From the NCBI RefSeq assembly GCF_003966735.1, contig NZ_AP017378.1, positions 2,438,905 through 2,502,904 of the forward strand: a stretch of 64,000 nt of DNA, given 5' to 3'. Positions 35,541 to 44,662 of this stretch are shown here, piece by piece (within the stretch, counting starts at the first letter, position 1; each line of letters starts with the position of its first letter). Source of the stretch: Desulfovibrio ferrophilus. Its GTDB lineage: Bacteria > Desulfobacterota > Desulfovibrionia > Desulfovibrionales > Desulfovibrionaceae. A program made the translations under genes and the position numbers. The notes under the pieces are model-generated. The model searched no databases, had not been told where the DNA came from, and saw only the letters and a program-made list of their open reading frames with translations.

Positions 35541-35930
35541 ATGTTTGACGGTGGTAAGATCATTGCCGGAATCATCGTCTTTGTCGGCCTGATGACGTTC
35601 CCGTTCTGGTACAACGTCGGCCAGGCCGCCTATAAGACGCCCGAGCTGCAGCTTCCTCCCAAGGATGTCGCAACCCAGTGTGTAGAATCCGCTGAATGGA
35701 TGCGGGCTGAGCACATGCAGCTCCTGGATAATTGGCGCGACTGGGTCGTACGCGATGGAAACCGCGTATACACCAGTAAGCAAAGCGGCGCTCACTTCGA
35801 GATGAGCCTCCAGAAGAGCTGCATGAAGTGTCACACCAGCAAGGAACAGTTCTGCGACAAGTGCCACACGGCCGCCGCAGTTGCTCCCTACTGCTGGGAT
35901 TGCCACATCGCGCCCAAGGAGGAGAAATAA
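35541..35930 (+). CDS. dsrJ: DsrJ, periplasmic triheme cytochrome c
   Basis: The 129-residue protein has an N-terminal membrane anchor and three CxxCH heme sites (CMKCH 94-98, CDKCH 105-109, CWDCH 118-122). Cys47 lies in ATQCVESAEW, the position of the unusual His/Cys-ligated heme known in DsrJ. It transfers electrons on the periplasmic side. Its stop codon overlaps the dsrO start by one base (TAATG), which couples their translation. Confidence 0.94.
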   Translation: MFDGGKIIAGIIVFVGLMTFPFWYNVGQAAYKTPELQLPPKDVATQCVESAEWMRAEHMQLLDNWRDWVVRDGNRVYTSKQSGAHFEMSLQKSCMKCHTSKEQFCDKCHTAAAVAPYCWDCHIAPKEEK

Positions 35931-36700
35931 TGAAAACCAATAGAAGACACTTCCTCAAAGTCGCCGGTGTGACGGCCATGGGACTTGCCGCCGGTGCTGG
36001 CACCGCGGCCGCTTCCTACCTGCCGCACTACGACCACGTGGCTCCCAACCACGACCACCTCACGGCTGGTCGCTGGGGCATGGTCATCGACACCAGGAAG
36101 TTCCACCATAAGGAAGACTTCCTGCCCCTGGTTGAAGCCTGTCACAAGTACCACAATGTGCCGACCATCCCTGGTAACCAGGAGATTAAATGGCTGTGGA
36201 CAGATAGCTTCCACCACTCCTTCCCGAACAAGCACAACGAGTTCTTGGAAGAAAAGATGCACCACCAGGATTTCCTGCTGCTGTGCAACCACTGCAAGAA
36301 CCCCCCGTGCGTTCGAGTCTGCCCCACGCAGGCAACCTACAAGCGTGCAGACGGCATCGTCATCATGGACATGCACCGCTGCATCGGTTGCCGCTTCTGT
36401 ATGGCGGGTTGCCCCTACGGTTCCAGAAGCTTCAACTTCCAGGATCCACGCCCGTTCATTGCGGAGCAGAACACGGACTACCCCACCCGCACCAAGGGTG
36501 TGGTCGAGAAGTGTAACTTCTGCGCCGAGCGCCTTGCCGAAGGCAAGTTGCCCGCCTGTGTGGAAGCGTCTGAAGGCAAGCTGATCTTCGGTGATCTGAA
36601 CAATCCCGAATCCGAGATCCGCCACATCCTTGCGGAGAACTACACCATCCGCCGTAAACCGGACCTGGGAACCGAGCCCAGCGTCTTCTACATCATCTAA
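35930..36700 (+). CDS. dsrO: DsrO, periplasmic [4Fe-4S] ferredoxin-like subunit
   Basis: From the ATG at 35930 the protein has 256 residues. It begins with a Tat signal (RRHFLK then a hydrophobic stretch ending near AAASYLP). It has cluster motifs CNHCKNPPCVRVC, CIGCRFCMAGC and CNFC...C, as in periplasmic NrfC/DsrO subunits. It passes electrons to DsrP and DsrJ. The longer frame reaching 35828 is a shadow of dsrJ. Confidence 0.93.
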   Translation: MKTNRRHFLKVAGVTAMGLAAGAGTAAASYLPHYDHVAPNHDHLTAGRWGMVIDTRKFHHKEDFLPLVEACHKYHNVPTIPGNQEIKWLWTDSFHHSFPNKHNEFLEEKMHHQDFLLLCNHCKNPPCVRVCPTQATYKRADGIVIMDMHRCIGCRFCMAGCPYGSRSFNFQDPRPFIAEQNTDYPTRTKGVVEKCNFCAERLAEGKLPACVEASEGKLIFGDLNNPESEIRHILAENYTIRRKPDLGTEPSVFYII

Positions 36701-36711
36701 GGTGGTGCGAC

Positions 36712-37869
36712 ATGCTTGAATATGCACTCAAAGGTGACAAGAAATACTGGATGTGGGTCGGCTTCCTCGGGCTGCTGATCTGCATCGGCGCCTACAGTTA
36801 CCTCCAGCAGTTCCAACAGGGTTTGGTGCTGACCAATCTGAGCCGCGACGTATCCTGGGGCTTTTATATTGCCCAGCTGACCTATCTGGTCGGTGTTGCC
36901 GCCTCTGGCGTCATGCTGGTGCTGCCCTATTACCTGCACGACTATAAAAAGTTCGGAAACCTCGTGGTGTTTGGCGAGTTCATGGCCATTGGCGCCATCG
37001 TCATGTGCCTGCTGTTCGTCATCGTCGACCTGGGCCAGCCCCTGCGTCTGATGAACCTGATCATGAATCCGACTCCGAACTCCGTCCTGTTCTGGGATGC
37101 CATGGTCCTTAACGGATACATGGGCCTGAACATCGTGGTTGGCTGGGCCTCTCTGGAAGCCCAGAAAAAGGGCGTACCTTACGCCAAGTGGGTCAAGGTA
37201 CTGGCAATCCTGTCCGTGCCCTTCGCCTTCTCCATCCACACCGTCACGGCGTTCCTGTACGCCGGTATCCCTGGCCGCCACTTCTGGCTGACCGCTATCC
37301 TGGCTGCCCGCTTCCTGGCGAGCGCCTTCTGTGCTGGTCCTGCCATCATGTTGCTGGCCTTGTTCGCCATGGAGAAGACCACCAAGTTCGAGCTTGGTAA
37401 AGACGCGGTCCAGATGCTGGCCCGGATCATCGCTTACGCCATGGTCTTCAACGTCTTCTTCTTCTTCCTTGAACTGTTCACTGCATTCTACTCCAACATC
37501 CCCGGACACATGCACTCCATCGTGTATCTGTTCTCGGGCCTTGATGGCTACAATGCCATGGTGCCCTACTTCTGGGCAGCTGCGTTCATGGCTCTCCTGT
37601 CTCTGGCTCTGCTCATTCCGAGCACCACACGCAAGTGCAAGCCCGTCCTGATCTTCGCGCTGATCATCCTGATCGCCGCCACCTGGATCGACAAGGGCAT
37701 GGGCCTCGTGGTCGCCGGTTTCATCCCCAACATGTTCGAAGGCGTGACCGAATACATGCCGTCGAGCACCGAGCTTCTGATCTCCATGGGCATCTATGCC
37801 ATTGGCGCGCTCATCGTGACCGTGCTGTGGAAGATCGCTGTTTCCGTGAAGAAGGAAGCTGCAGCCTAA
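36712..37869 (+). CDS. dsrP: DsrP, NrfD-type membrane subunit
   Basis: The 385-residue protein has about ten hydrophobic segments and is of the NrfD/PsrC type, which accepts electrons from quinol through DsrO. The N-terminus starts in a membrane segment without a signal. GGTGGTGCGAC precedes the ATG, 11 bases after dsrO. It is the last gene of the operon and is followed by a strong terminator. Confidence 0.92.
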   Translation: MLEYALKGDKKYWMWVGFLGLLICIGAYSYLQQFQQGLVLTNLSRDVSWGFYIAQLTYLVGVAASGVMLVLPYYLHDYKKFGNLVVFGEFMAIGAIVMCLLFVIVDLGQPLRLMNLIMNPTPNSVLFWDAMVLNGYMGLNIVVGWASLEAQKKGVPYAKWVKVLAILSVPFAFSIHTVTAFLYAGIPGRHFWLTAILAARFLASAFCAGPAIMLLALFAMEKTTKFELGKDAVQMLARIIAYAMVFNVFFFFLELFTAFYSNIPGHMHSIVYLFSGLDGYNAMVPYFWAAAFMALLSLALLIPSTTRKCKPVLIFALIILIAATWIDKGMGLVVAGFIPNMFEGVTEYMPSSTELLISMGIYAIGALIVTVLWKIAVSVKKEAAA

Positions 37870-37901
37870 CTCACCGGACGTTAGGCCCCTATACAGTGCT
37901 G

Positions 37902-37935
37902 AAGGCCCGTTCCCGAAAGGGGGCGGGCCTTTTTC
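37902..37935 (+). terminator. Terminator of the dsrMKJOP operon
   Basis: AAGGCCCG pairs with CGGGCCTT over 8 bp with a 14-base loop and is followed by TTTTT. It lies 33 bases after the DsrP stop. Confidence 0.85.
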
Positions 37936-38295
37936 CTTGGGTATGCCGCTTCGCCAGCCAGGAACACTGACCTTCCGGCACTCTCATGCAGGTAAGCGTA
38001 CTCACCCCATTGACCAGGCAAGCTCATTGCGCGGGCAACATCTGTTGGCCCAAAGCACGCTGCCCGCTCCTCCCCCCAGCAACGCATAAGCAGCAGTTTC
38101 TGCCACGGCACCCGGCATCAGAACAGTCCCTGCCCCCAGACCGGCACAGGACCAGACTCGTGGCATTGCCGCTGGGCAATAATTACAGATCGGATTGCCA
38201 CCTCCGCTCGCACTCAAAGAGTGATCATCAACGAGGCATGAACGCCCGACTCGTTCATTTCTCCGTCCCTGGCGCACTCGCCCTCTCTCTGAAAA

Positions 38296-38333
38296 GCAAA
38301 ACCGCCCGATGCAGCGTTGTTGCACCGGGCGGT
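38296..38333 (-). terminator. Terminator of the M16 peptidase gene
   Basis: On the minus strand ACCGCCCG pairs with CGGGCGGT (38301-38333), and the stem can extend through TGCA. It is followed by TTTGCTTTT. Confidence 0.75.
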
Positions 38334-38399
38334 GGATCGGATCAAAGTAAACACAGAGGAACGTCCCATTCCTGGGCGTCGCCCTGCTTAAGACGGCCC

Positions 38400-41027
38400 C
38401 TAGGGCGTCACTGTCAGCGTATAGCCCTTGTCCCAGATCAGATACTTCTTGGCCAGATTCTGAAGGTCTTTCGGCGTCAGAGTCCTGGCCTTGTCCAGGC
38501 TTGTGCGATTGTAATCCAGCGGGAATCCACGAACCAGCAACCCAGCGGCTTCGCTACTGCGCGAAGACAGACTCTGGTGCTCGCGGTAATAGTCGCCTTC
38601 CAGCAAGTTCTTGGCGCGATCGATCTCCTCAACGGAGAGCGTATTGGCATGCAGATCGGCCACTGCCGTCTCGAATCCGGCCAGAGCCTGCTCGGTCTTA
38701 TCCGGGTAGGTACCAATATAGAAGGCCAGGAATCCGGACTCAGGCGCCTGCCACAAGAGGGCGGTGACGGTGTACCCCAAGCCCTGCTTGTCGCGCAGTT
38801 CGCGGAATAGCATTCCCCCCTGACCGGCCAGGGCCTGTCGCAACAGATCCAGGCCAACGGCATCTTCATGACGGGAACCGGGCACAGGGAATGAGACCAC
38901 AATGTGCGACTGGTTGCGATCCGGCATGGTCAGATTCTTGTTGAACTCCTTGCCCCAATTCGGGGTGGAATACGCAAAATCCTGGGCTTGATTTTCGGTA
39001 GCAAGTTCTCGGGCAAGGCTGACAATGGCCTCACGATCGAAATCACCGCATACGGACATGATCCAGGACTGGGCACTCTGACGTTCCCAGAACCCGACAG
39101 TCTGCGCTGCAGTGTACTTTGCAACACCGTCAACGGTGCCGCGATGGAAGTACGAATAGGCAGTATCCGAGAAAAGCATGGGGAACAGATGGCGGAACGC
39201 CAGCCCCGTGGGCTGGTCCTCGCGCTGCTTGATGGCAGCGATCTGTTCCTGCTTGGCCCGCTCAACTTCCGCTTCGGCCAAGGCCGGAGAGGTCAACGTC
39301 TCCTTGAACAGCGGCAATAGCTCCTCGGAAAAACGCGACGGGAACTTAGCTCCGATCACGAACATGTCGCGGCTGGCCGAGGCATTGATGACGGCTGCCC
39401 GGTCGGACAGATAATCCTCATAGTCGTTAGCGGACAGGTTGCCTGTACCGCGAGTCAAGGAACGCGAGGTCAAGTCGGCCAGGCCTTGCTCGTCCGGGAA
39501 GAGCAAAGAATCCCCGCCCTTGTAGGCCATGGCAATGGAGGTGTAGGGCAATGTGCCGTCAGGCAGCAGCACCAAAGTATGTCCGCCACCCAGATCGATG
39601 GTCTCGGTCTTGCCGCGCCCCAGGGTGTTGGCAGCAGCGGCCTTGTCAGCCGAGCCCTTTGTCCAGGCTGCGTCCACAGTTCCCGCCAGGGAGTTCTTCA
39701 CCTCGGCGAGATCAACACCATTCTCCGGAATGAGTGCGGAGACCGCCAAGGCGTCACGGGTCAGATACTTGTCCACAAGGGTCTGCATCTGATCGGTAGT
39801 CACCCCACCCAGAGTGTAGAGATAATTCTCCTCGGCTTCGAGGCTACCCTCGAAGAACTGGAAATATCCGATCTTGGAAGCCAGTCCTCCCAAGGTCTCC
39901 TTGGAGGAATACAGAGAATTTTCGATGTTCAAGCGGGTGCGCTCAAGCTCCTGCGTGGTGAACACGGAGGCATCCAGCCCCGCCAGCTCCTGATTCAAGG
40001 CCTTCCAGAACTCAGGCAGCTTGTCACCATCGAGGGTGGCGCTGATATAAAACAGGCCAACCTGCTCAAGGCTCAAAGCATACGAGGAAATATCGTCCAC
40101 AAGGCCCAGTTCGTACTTGAACTTGCGATACAGGCGCGAAGTCTCGTCTCCACCCAACAGATGTCCCAGCATGTCCAAGCCGACAGCCTCGCCGGAATGC
40201 AGACCAGGCGCAGGAAAGGCTATTGCGACGTAAGCCTTGTTCCAAGGCCCCTGCTCCACATGGATACGCGGAGCGTTGTGCGAGGCCACGGGCAAGGGCC
40301 GCTTGGGAGTAACACGCCCAGTGTTCTGAAGCTGCCCGAAAAACTGTTCCACCTCGGCCACAGCAGCATCGGGCTGCACATCACCAACCACGACCATGAG
40401 CATGGACTGGGGCTGATAGAACTGACCGATATAATCGAGGATGTCCTGGCGACTGATGCCCTGAACACTCTCGCGGGTGCCAATAATGGGCCGCTCATAG
40501 CCATTGTCTTCCCAGACAAGAGGTTGCAGGGACTTGAAACGGCGTGAAGACGGACTATCCTCGCCACGCTCCAATTCGGCCAGCACAACCTTCTTCTCGC
40601 TCTCCAGTTCATCAGGATCCAGAGCCACGTTGAAGATCATATCCCTCAATACATCCAGGCCCAGAGTCAGACGCTCAGCAGGCAGATCGATCTTGTACAC
40701 GGTGTAGTCGAAGCTCGTGGCCGCGTTCAGGTAGCCACCAGCGCCTTCGATGGTCTCGGCAACCTCTCCGGGTGCGCGCTTGCCCGTGCCCTTGAAGACC
40801 ATATGCTCCAACAAATGGCTGATTCCCGACTGCTTGTCGGTCTCGTAGGCAGATCCGGCCCGCACGTAGAGCCGCAGGGAAACCAGAGGAAAGCGATCGT
40901 CCGGCTGCACCAGCACGGACATGCCGTTGGTCAGTTGTGTCAGCACCGTATCGGCAGCGGAAGCGGGTAGGGCACTAGCAGCGGCCATGGTCAACGCTCC
41001 CATAAGAATAAATATCTTCTTTAACAT
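38400..41027 (-). CDS. M16-family (insulinase/pitrilysin) zinc peptidase, two-domain
   Basis: The 875-residue protein has a signal peptide (IFILMGALTMAAASALPASAA) and an N-terminal catalytic half with the inverted zinc motif HLLEH (residues 71-75) and the downstream Glu in VVLAELERG. A second, non-catalytic half follows (from about 440). That is the usual two-half M16 architecture. It probably degrades peptides in the periplasm. CAGGAG lies before the ATG. The gene has its own terminator. Confidence 0.9.
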   Translation of the reverse strand: MLKKIFILMGALTMAAASALPASAADTVLTQLTNGMSVLVQPDDRFPLVSLRLYVRAGSAYETDKQSGISHLLEHMVFKGTGKRAPGEVAETIEGAGGYLNAATSFDYTVYKIDLPAERLTLGLDVLRDMIFNVALDPDELESEKKVVLAELERGEDSPSSRRFKSLQPLVWEDNGYERPIIGTRESVQGISRQDILDYIGQFYQPQSMLMVVVGDVQPDAAVAEVEQFFGQLQNTGRVTPKRPLPVASHNAPRIHVEQGPWNKAYVAIAFPAPGLHSGEAVGLDMLGHLLGGDETSRLYRKFKYELGLVDDISSYALSLEQVGLFYISATLDGDKLPEFWKALNQELAGLDASVFTTQELERTRLNIENSLYSSKETLGGLASKIGYFQFFEGSLEAEENYLYTLGGVTTDQMQTLVDKYLTRDALAVSALIPENGVDLAEVKNSLAGTVDAAWTKGSADKAAAANTLGRGKTETIDLGGGHTLVLLPDGTLPYTSIAMAYKGGDSLLFPDEQGLADLTSRSLTRGTGNLSANDYEDYLSDRAAVINASASRDMFVIGAKFPSRFSEELLPLFKETLTSPALAEAEVERAKQEQIAAIKQREDQPTGLAFRHLFPMLFSDTAYSYFHRGTVDGVAKYTAAQTVGFWERQSAQSWIMSVCGDFDREAIVSLARELATENQAQDFAYSTPNWGKEFNKNLTMPDRNQSHIVVSFPVPGSRHEDAVGLDLLRQALAGQGGMLFRELRDKQGLGYTVTALLWQAPESGFLAFYIGTYPDKTEQALAGFETAVADLHANTLSVEEIDRAKNLLEGDYYREHQSLSSRSSEAAGLLVRGFPLDYNRTSLDKARTLTPKDLQNLAKKYLIWDKGYTLTVTP

Positions 41028-41079
41028 CTCTACTCACTCCTGGTTCTCCTTGTCGTGTGGGCCGTCAGATGGCAGAGGC

Positions 41080-41108
41080 AAAAAAGCGAGGCGCATGCAC
41101 CCCGCTTC
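41080..41108 (-). terminator. Terminator after the short open frame
   Basis: On the minus strand AAGCGGGG pairs with CCTCGCTT (one wobble) with a 9-base loop, followed by six T. Confidence 0.65.
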
Positions 41109-41151
41109 AGATGTGATAAGACCTACCGATGAAAACGCAAGGCGATACGCC

Positions 41152-41238
41152 TCAATTCTTCGGGATTTCCGGCTGATACAGGTACTGCTCAAGGGGAACA
41201 TCAATACACTCCGTTTCGGAACTTTCACCCCAGAGCAT
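41152..41238 (-). CDS. Candidate 28-residue small protein
   Basis: The frame begins with the ATG at 41238, preceded by GGGAGG about six bases upstream, and ends at TGA. It encodes MLWGESSETECIDVPLEQYL plus eight more residues ending PEIPKN, acidic with a single Cys. It sits between two terminators. It is not recognised and could be chance; the strong ribosome site is the main support. Confidence 0.3.
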   Translation of the reverse strand: MLWGESSETECIDVPLEQYLYQPEIPKN

Positions 41239-41262
41239 TCTACACCTCCCAAGATCAATCGC

Positions 41263-41309
41263 AAAAACAGACCGGACTCTCGTGCATGTCACCATCCACG
41301 AGAATCCGG
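41263..41309 (-). terminator. Terminator of the large radical SAM gene
   Basis: On the minus strand CCGGATTCTCGTG pairs with CACGAGAGTCCGG over 13 bp with one G-T wobble and a 12-base loop, followed by TCTGTTTTTG. Confidence 0.85.
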
Positions 41310-41353
41310 CCCATCTGCAGCCACATCGGCTGCATTGAATATTCAACCGCCAA

Positions 41354-44092
41354 CTAGGGCAAATGCATCCACTGACGCATCTTTGTCAGTCTGAACCGTT
41401 CGGGAGGCAGGTCGGGATTCACCAGCTCCACGATACGCAGCGGTGAAAGATACTTGTCTGTCCAGTCAAAACGCAGAGACATGGACTTCATGCCTTCGGG
41501 CTCGGCCTGAGCAATCAGTGGCCGGATATCCGTGGTACGCTCACCCTTCTTGGTCATGCGCGTCCAGGGCATGGACTCGCGCGCCATGACCTCTGCCCAT
41601 TCGCCACACCGTGCCGCGACAATGTCCGAATCCTCCAGATATTCCAGCACGAAATCCTCGGCCACGGCCTGCTTCTGCTTCTTGCTCATGGACAGCGTCT
41701 CCACCATCAGCAGGTTGAAACCTTCGGGCAGATACGGCATCAGATGCTCGGCCAACTCCTGCGGGCCCATTTCCCTGCGCAAAAAGACATTGAACCATTC
41801 ACGTTCGCTGGCCACGCCAACGGACAGCGCCCGGCCAAAGGACACTCGCGGCAGAGGGTGGAACCCGGCAGAGTAGCTGACAGGGATCTTGGCCCGACGC
41901 AGGATCCGCCCGATGAACGATTGCAGCTCAATGGGTGACAGGAAACGGGTTTCCTCCAGCTTACTGTGCCAGATGCGATAATGGCAGGCCTTGTCGGACA
42001 GTTCTCCGATGTCAGGCGGCAGAGGACGCCCGCCCTGACCACGCTGTTGTGAACGCTCCTGCGGGGCCGGAGTTGAGCTTTTGCCGACGGGGTCAGCACA
42101 TTCAATGACCCCTGCGTCGTCTGTTGCAGCAGGAAAATCCTGTGCGCCAGTGGTAGCGATGTCAGCGGCGACAGTCGTCTCCGGCTCTTCAGTCTGGACC
42201 CCGGTTTGATGCGCGGCACCGCCGCTGGCATCGGACTGATCCCGCTCGGAGCAGACCACACGAGGCTTGATCTCGGCATCAGCCGCCTGCTTGACCAACT
42301 CGGACTCGCGTCCATCGAAATTGCAGACGCCGCAGTTGCGACAGGCCAGATAGCGGCAGTCGTCGGTCAGCTTGCCCTCTCGGGACCGCTTGAGTTCGGT
42401 GAGCAGAAATTTCTTGGTCACACCGCAGGTCAGATGATCCCAAGGCAAAGGCGCATCTACATCACGCTCAGCCAGATAATCCTTGGGATCCAGCCCTTCC
42501 TCCTCCATGGCTTCAAGCCACGGCTCCAGACGCAGATGGTCCTTCCAACTGGCAAACAACGCGCCCTTGTCATAGGCCCGCAACACCACAGGAGCCAAAG
42601 ATCGATCCCCGCGAGAGAAAAATCCCTCAAGATAACTCATCTCCGGCAGGTGGTAGCGCATCTTGACACGCTTATGCGGGCGGAACAGATCCTTCAGGTA
42701 ATTCACACGCTGACGAACCTCTTCCATGTCAATCTGCCGCTCCCACTGGAACGGGGTGTGCGGTTTGGGCACGAATGGCGACACCGCAGCCGTGACCTGC
42801 AAACGCTTGTCACGCGGCCCGGCGCAGTCACGCACTTTGAGGCACAGATCGAGAATGGCTTCAATATCCTCGGGGGTCTCGGTAGGCAGCCCGATCATGA
42901 AATACAGCTTCACCTGCTGCCAGCCCCGGTCAAAGAGCTTTTTGACATGCTCCACAAGGGCCTGCTCGGTGATGCCCTTGTTGATCACGTCACGCAGACG
43001 CTGGCTACCCGCTTCCGGGGCCAGAGTCGCACCCGTGCGGCGGATAGAAGCCATGAGCCCCATCACACGCTCGGAGACCGACCCCACACGCAGCGACGGC
43101 AGGCTGATGGCCACCTGCTCGGAACGACAGCGCTCGAAACTCTGGCTGAACAATTCTTCCAAGGCGGAATAGTCGCCCGTGGACAAAGAGAGGAACGAAA
43201 GATCCTCGTATCCGGTCTGTTCCAGGCCCTTGGCAATGAGTTGATCAAGGCTCTCGGGGGAACGCTCGCGTGCCGGACGATAGATCATGCCGGCCTGACA
43301 GAAACGGCAGCCGCGCGTGCAGCCGCGTGCGATCTCCACGGCCAGTCGATTATGCACGACCTCGGCATAGGGAACGATGTGGTTCGTGGGAAATTCACAA
43401 TGCTCCATGTCGGCCACAATGCGCTTTTCAATCTTGGTGTAATCATCCAGAAGCGGTTTCAGAGCCTTGCCCTGGCCCTGGGTGGCAAACAACGAAGGCA
43501 CGTACACACCGGGCACGTGACGAAGATCCTTGATGATCTCCTCGCGTGGGGTGCCCGCCTTTCTGGCCTTGGCAATGATCTCCATAACCTCAGGCAGCGA
43601 CTCCTCACCATCGCCGATCATCATCAGATCGAAAAACGGAGCCACCGGCTCGGCATTGAAGGCGCAACCGCCTCCGGCCATGATAATGGGGTCGTCCTCA
43701 CCGCGGCCCACGGCCATGAGCGGAATACGCGCCAGGTCGAGCATATACAGAATATTGGTGTAGCAAAGCTCGTGGGTGATATGGAACGCCACGGCGTCCA
43801 TTTTCCCCAGTGGAGTATCGGACTCCAGAGTGCAAAGGGGCTCGTTGTGCCGCTGCAAAATCTGACCAGCCTCTCGGTCCGGCGCAAAGACGCGCTCGGC
43901 CCAGAGGTTGTCGCGAGAGTTCACGATGCCGTAAAGGATCTTCTGACCGAGATAGGACATGCCCACCTCGTACATATCGGGAAAGGCCAGAGCCAGACGC
44001 CCCTCCACTTTGGAGGGGTCCTTGTGCACGGAACCAGGCTCCGTGCCCAGATAACGGCTGGGGCCGGTAAACAATGGCAGCAGATTCTTCAT
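41354..44092 (-). CDS. Large radical SAM protein with B12-like N-terminus and DUF2344 C-terminus (TIGR03960-like)
   Basis: From the ATG at 44092 (GGGAGAAAAG before it) the protein has 913 residues. Residues 1-240 form a B12-binding-like domain (DMYEVGMSYLG; AGGGCAFNAEP; GDGEES). The radical SAM core has ARGCTRGCRFCQAG (Cys258, 262, 265). A Cys-rich stretch CRYLACRNCGVCNFDG follows, then an Ala/Glu linker and a C-terminal DUF2344 region (HYRIWHSKLEETRFLSPIE onward). This fusion is known as two genes in some genomes; here they are joined. The role is unknown, possibly RNA or protein modification. It is probably cotranscribed with the gene at 44196. Confidence 0.88.
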   Translation of the reverse strand: MKNLLPLFTGPSRYLGTEPGSVHKDPSKVEGRLALAFPDMYEVGMSYLGQKILYGIVNSRDNLWAERVFAPDREAGQILQRHNEPLCTLESDTPLGKMDAVAFHITHELCYTNILYMLDLARIPLMAVGRGEDDPIIMAGGGCAFNAEPVAPFFDLMMIGDGEESLPEVMEIIAKARKAGTPREEIIKDLRHVPGVYVPSLFATQGQGKALKPLLDDYTKIEKRIVADMEHCEFPTNHIVPYAEVVHNRLAVEIARGCTRGCRFCQAGMIYRPARERSPESLDQLIAKGLEQTGYEDLSFLSLSTGDYSALEELFSQSFERCRSEQVAISLPSLRVGSVSERVMGLMASIRRTGATLAPEAGSQRLRDVINKGITEQALVEHVKKLFDRGWQQVKLYFMIGLPTETPEDIEAILDLCLKVRDCAGPRDKRLQVTAAVSPFVPKPHTPFQWERQIDMEEVRQRVNYLKDLFRPHKRVKMRYHLPEMSYLEGFFSRGDRSLAPVVLRAYDKGALFASWKDHLRLEPWLEAMEEEGLDPKDYLAERDVDAPLPWDHLTCGVTKKFLLTELKRSREGKLTDDCRYLACRNCGVCNFDGRESELVKQAADAEIKPRVVCSERDQSDASGGAAHQTGVQTEEPETTVAADIATTGAQDFPAATDDAGVIECADPVGKSSTPAPQERSQQRGQGGRPLPPDIGELSDKACHYRIWHSKLEETRFLSPIELQSFIGRILRRAKIPVSYSAGFHPLPRVSFGRALSVGVASEREWFNVFLRREMGPQELAEHLMPYLPEGFNLLMVETLSMSKKQKQAVAEDFVLEYLEDSDIVAARCGEWAEVMARESMPWTRMTKKGERTTDIRPLIAQAEPEGMKSMSLRFDWTDKYLSPLRIVELVNPDLPPERFRLTKMRQWMHLP

Positions 44093-44195
44093 CTTTTCTC
44101 CCGGGCTCAGCGGCCCGTGGTGCAGCGTAGCCGAGCCACGCAAAAAGGGCGACCCTCGGGCCGCCCGCAAATATCAAACTCAGCGGTCCGGCAAG

Positions 44196-44561
44196 CTACT
44201 TCTTGAGCATCTCGGCAAAGTCCGAAACACCCTGGGTGGCTCCACCGGTCATTCCCTGCAGGTTGGACAGATCGCCCGAGCTGGCCATGGCCAGACCGCT
44301 GGCGGCTTCGAGATATTTCGTCTCCAGATCAGCGGGAATTTTCTTATAGCGGTAGATCACATGCTTGTAGTCGATCTCGGCATCCATCTCGTTATCAAAA
44401 GGATAGCCAAAGGGAACAAGCATCATCTGCACGCCCTGCTGGGTCGGCACGGTCTGCAGCACAGCGGCGTCCTGCAACTTGGCCTGACCGTCTTCCTCGA
44501 CATATTTACCGAGGATCATCTCGCCATTGATCAGCTTCACCAAACGAATATCATAAGCCAT
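44196..44561 (-). CDS. Conserved-looking hypothetical protein, possibly Sm-like
   Basis: The 121-residue protein starts MAYDIRLVKLINGEMILGKY. Its beta-rich N-terminus with a LINGEMILGKYVEEDG turn recalls the Sm/LSm fold, but I cannot confirm the match. A tail of small residues follows (MASSGDLSNLQGMTGGATQG). AAGGAG lies before the ATG. It precedes the large radical SAM gene by 103 bases on the same strand. Confidence 0.6.
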   Translation of the reverse strand: MAYDIRLVKLINGEMILGKYVEEDGQAKLQDAAVLQTVPTQQGVQMMLVPFGYPFDNEMDAEIDYKHVIYRYKKIPADLETKYLEAASGLAMASSGDLSNLQGMTGGATQGVSDFAEMLKK

Positions 44562-44662
44562 TGGGTTCTCCTTGATGTGGGTTGAGGCAGGAAAGTAGGA
44601 ACTGCCGACGGCTTAGTCAAGGCGAGCGCCCCAACTCCCTTCTGCAGTCGGATGAATCAGCT

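Larger units (their letters stand above)
37870..38399. other. Intergenic region between dsrP and the M16 gene
   Basis: This 530-base gap contains the dsr terminator (37902-37935, plus) and the M16 terminator (38296-38333, minus). A minus-strand frame at 38002-38325 has Gly-rich, hydrophobic stretches that faintly recall a hexapeptide acyltransferase, but its start lies inside the terminator stem. It may be a decayed gene. Nothing else is supported. Confidence 0.4.
41028..41353. other. Intergenic region with two minus-strand terminators and a short open frame
   Basis: This 326-base region lies between the large radical SAM gene and the M16 gene, both minus. It holds a strong terminator (41263-41309), a 28-codon open frame with a good ribosome site (41152-41238) and a second terminator (41080-41108). 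Confidence 0.55.

Noticed and set aside
42206-44206. 666-codon plus-strand open frame
   Set aside because: Antisense to the radical SAM/DUF2344 gene, which has clear motifs.
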